Assembly (NCBI GenBank): GCA_937975745.1
Contig: CALJUK010000775.1
Span: forward strand, 1 to 9,367
Length of the DNA: 9,367 nucleotides
Direction of reading: 5' to 3'
Origin: an uncultured Planctomycetaceae bacterium
GTDB lineage: Bacteria; Planctomycetota; Planctomycetia; Planctomycetales; Planctomycetaceae
The first letter of the stretch is position 1, and the number at the start of each line of letters is the position of its first letter. A program made the translations under genes and the position numbers. The notes under the pieces are model-generated. The model saw only the letters and a list, made by a program, of their open reading frames with translations. It was not told where the DNA came from and did not search any database. Shown piece by piece: positions 1 through 7,258 of the stretch.

Positions 1-65
1 AATCGTCGAAATCGCACCCAATGGGCGAGAAACCTGCCGTCCGCGGCGAAGAATTCGCCACGCGG

Positions 66-479
66 TCAGCGGCCGTCGTCCGACTCGCGGGCCGGCTTGC
101 TCGAAGGAACCCAGCGGTTCGATTCTGCACGAATCTCGCGGAGGCGCTCGGCAGTGGGTGGTTCGTTGCCGCCGTAGTTGCGGCGTTCGGGCTGTTTGAT
201 CAGCTGCGGCTTGTAGTCCGGCTCGGTCTCTTGCGGTTTCCGCCCCCAGATCAGGACACTGGCTGAGTTTGTCGGACGGGTCTTTTTGTCGCGCAGCAGG
301 TACATCAGCACCAGAAAGACCAGCAGAATCCCGCCACCAAACATGGCCGGCTGCCGGGGATCCTGCGGAAAGACGAAGATCATTCCCACGCACAGGGCCA
401 AGCCGATCGTGACGACAAAGGCGGTCGCCAGCAGGGCGGTTGCCTCCCGACCAGAATCGCCGCCTCGGTATTTGGCCAT
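66..479 (-). CDS. Small two-helix membrane protein, unknown function
   Basis: I do not recognise this 137-residue protein. It has two hydrophobic segments (about residues 13-37 and 46-63) joined by a short loop with the motif FPQDPRQP. A hydrophilic tail follows (about 64-137), rich in charged residues and proline and likely disordered. That layout suggests a membrane-anchored accessory protein with a cytoplasmic tail, but no catalytic motif is visible. The ATG start is well supported: GAGGAG lies 7 nt upstream (487-492 on the plus strand), one of the clearest ribosome binding sites in the window. It lies 105 bp downstream of rseP on the same strand, so co-transcription with dxr and rseP is plausible. 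A role connected to RseP would be guesswork. The start and reading frame are fairly sure; the function is unknown. Confidence 0.75.
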   Translation of the reverse strand: MAKYRGGDSGREATALLATAFVVTIGLALCVGMIFVFPQDPRQPAMFGGGILLVFLVLMYLLRDKKTRPTNSASVLIWGRKPQETEPDYKPQLIKQPERRNYGGNEPPTAERLREIRAESNRWVPSSKPARESDDGR

Positions 480-486
480 CGCACTG

Positions 487-492
487 CTCCTC
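487..492 (-). promoter_or_regulatory. Ribosome binding site of the small membrane protein
   Basis: The minus strand reads GAGGAG followed by 7 nt and then ATG. This is near-optimal Shine-Dalgarno spacing and fixes the start at 479. Confidence 0.7.
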
Positions 493-531
493 GAATCGGT
501 GCGCGGTCAATGACGGGTTGAATTACTCCCT

Positions 532-548
532 GCGATCGCGGTTAACCG
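532..548. repeat. Two abutting palindromes in the rseP downstream gap
   Basis: GCGATCGC (532-539) abuts the 10-bp palindrome CGGTTAACCG (539-548). Both are perfect and they share one base. They sit in the 105-bp gap between rseP and the small membrane protein gene. They could be a protein binding site or chance; no terminator-like T-run accompanies them. Confidence 0.35.
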
Positions 549-584
549 GTGGCGATGCGGTTTGGGCGGGCCGCCAGCTTTCGA

Positions 585-2618
585 TCAGTTCGGAGCCATT
601 TGATGCACGAAGATATCAATATACAACACCAGCAACATCAGTCCCAGGACGAAGAGCATTCCGGCGTAGGTGGCCGCTGCCAGGACGCGTTCGCTTGGAC
701 GACGGCGCGTGACGCCTTCCCAAATCAGGAAGACCATGTGTCCGCCATCGAGCACCGGGATCGGCAGGAAGTTGAGAACGGCCAGGTTCACGCTGAGAAA
801 ACCGAGGAACAGCAGCAAAGCCGAGAAACCCTGCTCCGAGACTTCGTAGGCCACTTTGGCAATGCCGATCGGTCCGTGGAGCTCTTTCACGGACAGTAAC
901 CCGCCAAAGAGGTTTCGCAGCGTCAGATAGATGTCGGTCATCGAGTTCTGCGTGTGGTTAATTCCCATCGCGATGGCGGTTCCGAGCGAGTCGGCTTTCT
1001 GTTTGGCTGCCAACGGCATTAATCGGATACCGCGGGTCGGGACGAAGCGTTCGGACGTCTCGTCCCGCTGGGGAACCAGGGCGACAGTCTTGTCGACGGA
1101 TTTTCCATCGCCACTGCTGCGAACGGTCATTTCGACGTTTCTCAGCGGGGCGTCCTGCAACATCCACAACGCAAAAGCCACGTTCCGCTTGTCACCGTCA
1201 AAGTCAAGGTGCAGCGGGTTTTCTTCGATCATGTCATTGGGAGCCCCATCGGGCAGGACCAGGTTGATGGACTTCAGCCGATCACCCGCCACGATGCCCG
1301 CCTTCGCTGCGGGACTGTTCTCACTGACTTTAAGGACGGTCGGGATCAGGTGGTACGCGACACCGATGGCAGGAACTGAGACCGGGCCATCAGGACCCAG
1401 GGGGCGTTCCAGCCAGCCGGCGACATCGCGCGGATGAAGTGCGATCTCGATTTTCTGTGCGTCGTCCCCTTTGACTTCCCGGACGACTTGAATCACGACG
1501 TTCTGACCCGCCAGCGATGCCATGTAGTTCGGCAGGTCGAACGCGTTGATGTCTTTTCCGACATCCTTCCCGTTGACCAATGCGATTTTGTCCCCCACCT
1601 TCAGGCCGGCCTTGGCTGCCGGTGACTGATCCTGGATTGCTATGAGCTGGCCTCCGTCCATCCAGAGTCCCAGCGTCCGCATCCGATTGGCAGCGACGGT
1701 GATTTTGGTCAGTTTTCCGGCGTCGGAGTTCTTGCGCTGGACATAGAAATCGAGCGACTCGGCCCGCTTACGGGCCATCAACTGCTGCAATTCCGCGAAA
1801 CTACTGACGTCGGTGTCATTGATTCGGCGAATCGTGTCCCCCGCTTCGAAGGGGGGGACAGCCTCAGCGGCAGGCGTTCCGGGAACGACGGGACTGAGAT
1901 CCATCTCCGGCGGGGGATCGAACAGTGTCAGGCCGAGTGTGGGGCCAACGCCAATCATCCGCCGAGTGCCCGAGGTGTCGGGCACGATGGACACTTCATA
2001 GGTGTCACCGTTGGGATGAACTGCGTCGATCGCAACCGGCCCTGTTGAAAGGGCCACCCCCCGCATGATATCGCCGAACGAGTCGACCGGGCGGTCGTTG
2101 ATTGCCGTGATGCGATCTCCCTGTTCGACACCTGCTTGCCACGCTGGCCGACCGACCTGAGCAAAACCGACAATAGCGGGCGAGACGTCAACTCCGAGGC
2201 GGAACGCAATCGCGAAGAATGCCAGGCCGGTGACGATGTTCATCGTCACGCCAGCCGAGATGATGGCCATTCGCTGGTGAACCGGCTTGGCGGAGTACGA
2301 GCGGGGATCCTGGGCGATCTCTTCCTGGGTCAGCTGGCTGGGGTCCATATCGTCCTGCCCCAGCATCTTGACGTAACCGCCGAACGGAATGGCCGAGAGC
2401 GCGTACTCCGTTTCACCCCACTTCTGACTCCAGATGACGGGGCCAAAGCCGATACTGAATCGCTCGACATTGACGTTGCACCATTTGGCAACGGCAAAGT
2501 GCCCCAGTTCGTGAAAGAAGATCACCAGCCCCAGACCAAGCGCCGCCAGCAGGATTCGGAACAACGAATCCAGACTGACCGCCAGAATCAGCAAACTGCT
2601 TAAATCGAATTCTGCCAC
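585..2618 (-). CDS. rseP: RseP-type site-2 intramembrane zinc metalloprotease with four PDZ-like modules
   Basis: This inner-membrane protease of the S2P/M50 family cuts substrate transmembrane helices; in E. coli it releases sigma-E by cleaving RseA. The zinc motif HELGH is at residues 36-40 beside the first membrane segment, followed by the conserved GYVKMLGQ (about 82-89). The second catalytic motif NFLPIPVLDGG is at 616-626, after GPIGIAK (about 582-588). Membrane segments lie near 8-35, 117-139, 600-623 and 646-671. Between them I see four PDZ-like modules (about 144-213, 230-308, 314-393, 415-516). E. coli RseP has two and about 450 residues; this protein has 677. I chose GTG at 2618 because GGGAGGAAG lies just upstream and the overlap with dxr is then only 19 bp. 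The longer frame from ATG 2714 adds 32 unlikely residues inside dxr. The family call is very sure; the substrate is unknown. Confidence 0.95.
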   Translation of the reverse strand: MAEFDLSSLLILAVSLDSLFRILLAALGLGLVIFFHELGHFAVAKWCNVNVERFSIGFGPVIWSQKWGETEYALSAIPFGGYVKMLGQDDMDPSQLTQEEIAQDPRSYSAKPVHQRMAIISAGVTMNIVTGLAFFAIAFRLGVDVSPAIVGFAQVGRPAWQAGVEQGDRITAINDRPVDSFGDIMRGVALSTGPVAIDAVHPNGDTYEVSIVPDTSGTRRMIGVGPTLGLTLFDPPPEMDLSPVVPGTPAAEAVPPFEAGDTIRRINDTDVSSFAELQQLMARKRAESLDFYVQRKNSDAGKLTKITVAANRMRTLGLWMDGGQLIAIQDQSPAAKAGLKVGDKIALVNGKDVGKDINAFDLPNYMASLAGQNVVIQVVREVKGDDAQKIEIALHPRDVAGWLERPLGPDGPVSVPAIGVAYHLIPTVLKVSENSPAAKAGIVAGDRLKSINLVLPDGAPNDMIEENPLHLDFDGDKRNVAFALWMLQDAPLRNVEMTVRSSGDGKSVDKTVALVPQRDETSERFVPTRGIRLMPLAAKQKADSLGTAIAMGINHTQNSMTDIYLTLRNLFGGLLSVKELHGPIGIAKVAYEVSEQGFSALLLFLGFLSVNLAVLNFLPIPVLDGGHMVFLIWEGVTRRRPSERVLAAATYAGMLFVLGLMLLVLYIDIFVHQMAPN

Positions 2619-3754
2619 CGAGATGCTTCCTCCCGAGCCCACGCATCCATCGAAACCAGTTGGTCGAGAGACGGGTTGGGGTCGAAGTGATGTGATTCCA
2701 AAACACCGCGACAAGCTCGCGGAATGTCAGTAAATTTCAGTTCTCCGGCCAGAAACCGGGAGACGGCCACCTCGTTGGCGGCGTTCAGGACGGCACCACA
2801 GGTGCCCCCCCGGCGGATCACTTCCCGGCCGAGTTGCAGCGCGGGAAAGGCCTCCAGATCGGGCGGTTCGAACGAGAGCTGGCAGCCGGTCTGCCAGTCC
2901 GTCCGGCTGGCGATCCCCTCCACTCGTTCAGGATACGTTAACGCATACTGAATTGGCAATTTCATATCGGGTGGCGAAAGCTGGGCAATGACCGAGCCAT
3001 CGACAAACTCGACCATCGCATGCACGATCGATTGTGGATGGACAACCACTTCCAGTTCATCGGCAGTCAGCTTGAACAGCCACTTCGCCTCGATGAGTTC
3101 GAGAGCCTTATTCATCAGCGTTGCTGAATCGACCGTAATTTTCCGGCCCATGACCCAGGTGGGATGTTGCAATGCCATCTCGGGCGTCACTCTGGTCAGT
3201 TGGTCGCGTGACCAGCCACGAAACGGGCCTCCGCTGGCTGTCAGCACAACCCGACGGACCTCGTCACGGCGGCCCGAACGCAGGCATTGGAAAACGCCAC
3301 TATGTTCGCTATCGACGGGCAACAATTCGGCCTGATGACGTTCCGCCGCCTCGATGACCAACGACCCCGCCACGACGAGAGATTCTTTGTTCGCCAGGGC
3401 AACCCGTTTGCCGGACTGAACGGCGGCCCAAGTTCCCCGCAGTCCAGCCGCCCCAACGATGGCGGCGACAACAGTGTCCACTTCGTCTCTGGCTGCCAGC
3501 CCCGCAACGGCATCTGGACCGAAGAGGACCTCGGTTTCTGGAGGAAATGCTTCTGCGGGAAGCTCGTTTCGGAGAGCGACATCACCCAAGGCGACAATTC
3601 GAGGGCGAAATTCCCAGGCTTGTTTTCCAAGAGTCTGCCAATTGTGGTGTGCCGCTAACGCGAAAATAGCAAGGCGATCCTGTCCCGCGCGAACGACGTC
3701 GAGGCAGCTCGTGCCAATCGAACCGGTCGAGCCGAGCACTGCTATGCGATTCAT
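2600..3754 (-). CDS. dxr: 1-deoxy-D-xylulose 5-phosphate reductoisomerase
   Basis: This cytoplasmic enzyme makes 2-C-methyl-D-erythritol 4-phosphate from DXP using NADPH and a divalent metal, the committed step of the MEP isoprenoid pathway and the fosmidomycin target. At 384 residues it is close to the usual length. The NADPH-binding GSTGSIGT is at 8-15 and ANKESLVVAG at 121-130. Metal ligands by alignment to E. coli Dxr are D148, E150 and E219. The substrate-binding stretch includes LTASGGPFRGW (171-181), HPTWVMGRKITVDSATLMNK (197-216) and N215/K216. One small oddity is SEHSGVFQ, with Gly where many homologues have Ala. The ATG at 3754 matches the family N-terminus but has no good Shine-Dalgarno. 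The gene overlaps rseP by 19 bp, a common pairing. The uppS and cdsA genes that often precede it are absent. Confidence 0.97.
   Translation of the reverse strand: MNRIAVLGSTGSIGTSCLDVVRAGQDRLAIFALAAHHNWQTLGKQAWEFRPRIVALGDVALRNELPAEAFPPETEVLFGPDAVAGLAARDEVDTVVAAIVGAAGLRGTWAAVQSGKRVALANKESLVVAGSLVIEAAERHQAELLPVDSEHSGVFQCLRSGRRDEVRRVVLTASGGPFRGWSRDQLTRVTPEMALQHPTWVMGRKITVDSATLMNKALELIEAKWLFKLTADELEVVVHPQSIVHAMVEFVDGSVIAQLSPPDMKLPIQYALTYPERVEGIASRTDWQTGCQLSFEPPDLEAFPALQLGREVIRRGGTCGAVLNAANEVAVSRFLAGELKFTDIPRACRGVLESHHFDPNPSLDQLVSMDAWAREEASRWQNSI
2626..2634 (-). promoter_or_regulatory. Ribosome binding site that fixes the rseP GTG start
   Basis: The minus strand reads GGGAGGAAG, then 7 nt (CATCTCG), then GTG. 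The site lies inside the 3' end of dxr. It supports the GTG at 2618 over the upstream ATG at 2714, and suggests translation coupled to dxr. Confidence 0.7.
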
Positions 3755-3829
3755 GAGGACGGGCCAGCGAGGAGGTGCGCATGCGCCGGGACAATCCTGC
3801 GAAGCGGATCGAAGTCGCCGACGGCACGT

Positions 3830-3858
3830 ATCTTAGGGACGTTCACTCATTTCGACAA
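3830..3858 (-). promoter_or_regulatory. Candidate sigma70-like promoter for dxr-rseP
   Basis: On the minus strand TTGTCG (3853-3858) is followed by exactly 17 nt and TAAGAT (3830-3835). Each hexamer matches consensus at 4 of 6 positions. Transcription would start near 3823, giving dxr a leader of about 70 nt. Spacing and position are good but the hexamers are only moderate. Confidence 0.35.
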
Positions 3859-4003
3859 GGCCGCACAACTTCTCGGAATCGCCTATCCTCCGGGCAGTTC
3901 TCAGCCGGCCCGATGGAGTCGCTTCTCTCGTAACACGTTCGAGTGCTTGCTCTTCGGTTCATGACGGCGTGGCCTCTCGCACGCAAAAGCAAGACGAGTC
4001 GAG

Positions 4004-4032
4004 TTGACCCAATCCCATAGCGGCCCTAAAGT
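4004..4032 (+). promoter_or_regulatory. Weak candidate promoter for ftsH
   Basis: TTGACC (4004-4009), 17 nt, TAAAGT (4027-4032): 5 of 6 and 4 of 6 matches to the sigma70 consensus. Transcription would start near 4040, leaving a leader of about 250 nt that contains the palindrome at 4043-4053 and the inverted repeat at 4109-4156. It is the best pair I found on this strand, but a heat-shock or other sigma factor with a different site cannot be excluded. Confidence 0.3.
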
Positions 4033-4108
4033 CTTGTGTGATCCGGAATCCGGCGGAAGGTTGTCGGCCTGACCGCCGTGTTGCATCCATGGCCTATTGC
4101 GACGAACA

Positions 4109-4156
4109 TGTTGACGACTGCCGCATCACGTCCGCGGAAGTTTCGTGTCGTCAACA
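4109..4156 (+). repeat. Perfect 10-bp inverted repeat upstream of ftsH
   Basis: The arms TGTTGACGAC (4109-4118) and GTCGTCAACA (4147-4156) are exact reverse complements across a 28-nt centre. The centre can form a second short stem, CCGC (4121-4124) with GCGG (4134-4137), around a 9-nt loop. In RNA this would be a two-part hairpin ending about 135 nt before the ftsH ATG. There is no U-tract after it, so it does not look like an intrinsic terminator. It could be a leader-RNA element or a spaced operator. Confidence 0.55.
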
Positions 4157-4291
4157 CTCCGCAGGCAGGCGGTCATGGACTGAACCGGGTCGACTTAACA
4201 GCACTTCGAATTTAACGGAAACAGCACACAGGATTGCGTCGAGGTCGTCCGTTCGGAACCTCACTTCCCGCCGCCTGTGGGATTGGACCTC

Positions 4292-6355
4292 ATGGATCGA
4301 CCTGACAAATCTCCCAACCCAAATGGCGGCAAACGTCGCAATAGTGGTCGAGATCGCAAAAACCCGGAACGCAATCCGCCCAGCAATCTCTTCTGGTACT
4401 TGATGATCGCCGCCGTGGTCGGAGCGCTGCTGTTCTCCGTCGTGGGGAGCAATCCGCGCGGCGAAGAGATCCGCTTCAGCGAATTCATGGCCGGTTTGAA
4501 GAGGGACGACTGGAACAGCAGCAACGTTCACGAGTTGACCATCGGCGATGGTCTGATGACCTTCCAGAGTCAGCCCGCCGAGTCCCTCGAGAACAAACCG
4601 AACGCCAAGCGAAACGTCGAGCGATTCTCCGTCCCGACAGTCGGCATCTCCGATGAGCAGATCGACCGGCGCAGCCAGCAGCTCGAAGCCAAGGGCACCC
4701 CCTACGGCGGCGAGGCACCTCCCTCGGAATGGCAGACCATCGCGACACTGTTGGTTGTCCCGATGCTGTTTTTGCTGCTCATTATCTTCGTCTTCCGCAG
4801 GATCGGCGGAGCGGGGACGGCAATGTCCTTCGGCCGCAGCCGCGGAAAGCTGTATGCGCAGGAAGATGTCGAGATCACATTCCACGACGTGGCCGGCATC
4901 AACGAGGCCGTCGAAGAACTGCGCGAGGTCGTCGAATTTCTGCGGCAACCGGGCAAGTACCAGGCCTTGGGAGGTCGAATTCCCCGTGGTGTCCTGCTCG
5001 TGGGGCCCCCCGGGACGGGCAAGACTCTGCTCGCCAAGGCAGTCGCTGGCGAGGCCGGTGTGCCATTCTTCAGTCTGTCCGGCTCCGATTTCGTCGAAAT
5101 GTTCGTCGGCGTGGGGGCCGCCCGAGTTCGTGACATGTTTCAACAGGCCGTCCAGCGCTCGCCGGCCATTATTTTTATCGATGAACTGGACGCGTTGGGG
5201 AAAGTCCGAGGCAGCGGAATGCCTGGTGGTCACGACGAACGCGAACAGACATTGAACGCCCTGCTGGTGGAAATGGACGGTTTCTCGTCCGACCTGAGTG
5301 TCATTGTGATGGGGGCCACCAACCGACCCGAGACACTCGACCCGGCGTTGCTGCGCCCGGGACGCTTCGACCGCCATGTGCTTGTCGATCGACCGGACAT
5401 CGGTGGCCGCGAGTCGATTCTCAAGGTGCATGCCGCCAAAATTAAGATGGATGACAGCGTCAATCTGACCCACCTGGCAAAGCTGACACCAGGTTTTGTC
5501 GGGGCCGACCTCGCCAATCTGGTCAACGAAGCGGCATTACTGGCGGCCCGCAAGGACCGCAAAGTGGTCTCGATGGCGGAGTTCGAAGAGGGAATCGAGC
5601 GAGTTGTCGCCGGACTCGAAAAGCACACCCGCATTATTCACCAGGACGAGAAGCAGCGGGTCGCCTATCACGAATGCGGTCACGCTCTGGTCGCCTGTGT
5701 CCTGCCGCATACCGATCCCGTGCACAAAATTTCGATTATTCCCCGTGGACTTGGTGCCTTGGGCTACACGCTCCAACGGCCCGAAGACGAGAAGCAACTG
5801 GTCACCCAGAGTGAACTCACCAGCCGTATCTGCGTTTTGCTGGGGGGAATCGCAGCCGAAGAAATTATTTACCGCGAGACGTCCACCGGAGCCCAGAACG
5901 ATTTGGAACGGGCCACCGACCTGGCTCGCCGAATGGTGACCGACTTCGGAATGAGTCAGAAGCTGGGGCGCGTCCACTACAGCGAAGCCAAGCGATCGCC
6001 GTTTCTGGGAACGGCCCAGACCAGCGGTGATGCACGCCACAGCGAGGACACCATCCGCGAGATCGACCTGGAAGTAAAGCGGATTGTCGACGAAGCATCG
6101 GCCACGGCCTACGAAGTCCTCTCGACGCGGCGGGAACTCCTTGAGCATTTGACGCGAGAACTGCTCGAATGCGAGGTGATGGACGCGAGCCGTCTGAAGT
6201 CGATTCTCGACACATACAAGACCGGCCCGCAAATCAAACCGGGGACGTTCGCTTCTCACGGCGGGACACCCGCTTCGACCGGTGAGGGCCGTCTGACGGA
6301 CGGCGCGGATGACGAAGACTCGACTCCCCATCGCGATACCGCCGACGGCGCGTAA
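4292..6355 (+). CDS. ftsH: ATP-dependent membrane zinc metalloprotease FtsH
   Basis: This hexameric AAA+ protease of the cytoplasmic membrane extracts and degrades misfolded membrane proteins and short-lived regulators. In order it shows a basic N-terminus, TM1 (about 33-51), an exported segment (52-149), TM2 (150-168), the AAA+ module and the M41 peptidase. Walker A GPPGTGKT is at 238-245, pore motif FVGVG at 271-275, Walker B IIFIDELDALG near 293-303, and the second region of homology with arginine fingers R355 and R358 at 343-361. The zinc motif is HECGH (460-464) instead of the usual HEAGH; the third ligand is probably D537 in TGAQNDLERAT. About 40 C-terminal residues are Gly/Asp/Thr-rich and look disordered. 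I prefer ATG 4292 (687 residues) over an in-frame GTG at 4277; neither has a clear Shine-Dalgarno. It diverges from dxr-rseP. Confidence 0.96.
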   Translation: MDRPDKSPNPNGGKRRNSGRDRKNPERNPPSNLFWYLMIAAVVGALLFSVVGSNPRGEEIRFSEFMAGLKRDDWNSSNVHELTIGDGLMTFQSQPAESLENKPNAKRNVERFSVPTVGISDEQIDRRSQQLEAKGTPYGGEAPPSEWQTIATLLVVPMLFLLLIIFVFRRIGGAGTAMSFGRSRGKLYAQEDVEITFHDVAGINEAVEELREVVEFLRQPGKYQALGGRIPRGVLLVGPPGTGKTLLAKAVAGEAGVPFFSLSGSDFVEMFVGVGAARVRDMFQQAVQRSPAIIFIDELDALGKVRGSGMPGGHDEREQTLNALLVEMDGFSSDLSVIVMGATNRPETLDPALLRPGRFDRHVLVDRPDIGGRESILKVHAAKIKMDDSVNLTHLAKLTPGFVGADLANLVNEAALLAARKDRKVVSMAEFEEGIERVVAGLEKHTRIIHQDEKQRVAYHECGHALVACVLPHTDPVHKISIIPRGLGALGYTLQRPEDEKQLVTQSELTSRICVLLGGIAAEEIIYRETSTGAQNDLERATDLARRMVTDFGMSQKLGRVHYSEAKRSPFLGTAQTSGDARHSEDTIREIDLEVKRIVDEASATAYEVLSTRRELLEHLTRELLECEVMDASRLKSILDTYKTGPQIKPGTFASHGGTPASTGEGRLTDGADDEDSTPHRDTADGA

Positions 6356-6469
6356 TCGGGCGGTGGTCGATCGCGGAGGTTGGCGACACCACTGGTTGGA
6401 CGTGGCCTCATTGCGCCGCTGAACCGGGACGCCGCGCATGCTAGAGACGACGTCACACCAGCGTGTTTT

Positions 6470-6985
6470 TCACGCCATCGTGTCTTTTGCCCCGGCGAGC
6501 TTGTGGATCACACCCCATTCCTGGGCCGTCACCGGTTGGATCGACAGCCGCGAACCGCGTTGCAGGAGTACCATGTCGGCCAGCTTTGGCTCGGCTTTGA
6601 CCTGTTCGCGTGTGAGGGGCGGGTCGAATTTCTGCACCAGTTTTATATCGACCATGAACCAGGTCGGGTTGTCCGGATCGCTCTTCGGATCGTAGTGCTG
6701 TTCGTTCGGATCGAAAGCTGTCGTGTCGGCATAGGCGGCCTTTACCACCTGGCAGACACCGGCGATCGTCATCGGGTTGGCGTTGCTGTGATAGAAAAGC
6801 ACGCCGTCGCCGACCTGGACGTCGTCCCGCAGCATGTTGCGGGCCTGGTAGTTGCGGACACCGTCCCAAAAGGTGGTCTGCCGCTTCTCCGTGGCCAGGT
6901 CGTCGATGCTGTAGCAGCTCGCTTCCGACTTGAACAGCCAGTACCGCCGCCCGGCTGACTTTGTGCCCACTTTCTTCTTTGCCAT
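6470..6985 (-). CDS. EVE-domain protein, THYN1-like
   Basis: This 171-residue protein is almost entirely one EVE domain (PF01878, PUA-like fold), of the stand-alone type related to thymocyte nuclear protein 1. Family landmarks are YWLFKSE (15-21), the Trp-Asp-Gly-Val-Arg-Asn-Tyr-Gln-Ala-Arg stretch (40-49), GDGVLFYHSN (59-68), and NPTWFMVDI (106-114). EVE domains are proposed to bind modified bases in nucleic acid; the ligand of this one is not known. There is a short Lys-rich N-terminus (MAKKK). The ATG has a modest purine stretch (GGGAAGA) about 5 nt upstream. It converges on ftsH with a 114-bp gap and diverges from the KaiA-like gene. Nothing next to it suggests a restriction or defence system, so a housekeeping role is more likely. 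The family call is firm, the function is open. Confidence 0.93.
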   Translation of the reverse strand: MAKKKVGTKSAGRRYWLFKSEASCYSIDDLATEKRQTTFWDGVRNYQARNMLRDDVQVGDGVLFYHSNANPMTIAGVCQVVKAAYADTTAFDPNEQHYDPKSDPDNPTWFMVDIKLVQKFDPPLTREQVKAEPKLADMVLLQRGSRLSIQPVTAQEWGVIHKLAGAKDTMA

Positions 6986-7126
6986 AACGGTCTTCCCAAC
7001 TCTCGGTGTGTGCGCCCCGGACGGGACGTTCTGTTGTGTGCGAATCCCCGTTCTACGCGGTTCGGCCTTCTGATGCGAGTCGAACGGGCCAACCCGTAGC
7101 GGGCCATGAGACGGCTCGCGTTCATC

Positions 7127-7156
7127 TTGACACGTTCGCCGACCCGGGCATATAAG
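7127..7156 (+). promoter_or_regulatory. Near-consensus sigma70 promoter of the KaiA-like gene
   Basis: TTGACA (7127-7132) is a perfect -35. After 18 nt comes TATAAG (7151-7156), 5 of 6 to the -10 consensus. Transcription would start near 7163, about 90 nt before the ATG at 7255. A second perfect TATAAT lies at 7180-7185 without a recognisable -35 at 17 nt. This is the strongest promoter by sequence in the window. Confidence 0.7.
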
Positions 7157-7213
7157 GCGGCCGCTGTAAGTCGTTGTAATATAATCGTCTAGGAGATTCG
7201 CCCGCAGGACGCC

Positions 7214-7258
7214 ATGAGCGGTTGGGCTGAATCTTCGGTGGAGTGTCTCGGTTCATGA
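7214..7258 (+). other. Possible 14-codon upstream reading frame overlapping the KaiA-like start
   Basis: An ATG at 7214 opens a frame encoding MSGWAESSVECLGS. Its TGA (7256-7258) overlaps the ATG of the next gene in an ATGA arrangement typical of translational coupling. AGGA lies only 4 nt before its start, so initiation would be poor. It falls inside the predicted transcript leader. It may be chance; no run of rare or regulatory codons is obvious. Confidence 0.2.

Larger units (their letters stand above)
3755..4291. other. Divergent control region between dxr and ftsH, no credible gene
   Basis: About 540 bp separate the two divergent start codons, the longest non-coding stretch here. Open frames on both strands are short, lack ribosome binding sites and have no recognisable domain. 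It contains candidate promoters for each side (3830-3858 minus; 4004-4032 plus), the palindrome CCGGA-A-TCCGG at 4043-4053, and the long inverted repeat at 4109-4156. I looked for a CIRCE heat-shock operator and found only an unpaired half-like GAGTGCT near 3939. Confidence 0.7.

Noticed and set aside
2619..2714. N-terminal extension of rseP from ATG 2714
   Set aside because: The 32 extra residues lie inside dxr, are not hydrophobic or family-like, and the GTG at 2618 has a strong ribosome binding site.
3930..3960. GAGTGCTTG resembling half of a CIRCE heat-shock operator
   Set aside because: The matching TTAGCACTC arm 9 bp upstream is absent.
3901..4403. Short frames on both strands in the dxr-ftsH gap
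   Set aside because: No domains and no ribosome binding sites; composition looks like chance frames in GC-rich DNA.
4151..5473. Long open frame (440 codons) on the minus strand opposite ftsH
   Set aside because: It is antisense to an unmistakable ftsH, has no recognisable domain, and is rich in His, Gln, Asp and Gly as expected from GC-rich shadow frames.
5537..6439. Open frame of 300 codons on the minus strand opposite the ftsH protease domain
   Set aside because: Shadow of ftsH codon bias; no domain, no ribosome binding site, and it extends into the convergent gap.
6440..6475. ACAC-CAGC-GTGT followed by T-run as terminator between ftsH and the EVE gene
   Set aside because: The stem is only 4 bp and the T-run overlaps the EVE stop codon; too weak to call.
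6470..6985. EVE-domain protein as part of a defence system
   Set aside because: It is a stand-alone THYN1-like protein with no McrB, methyltransferase or nuclease neighbour.
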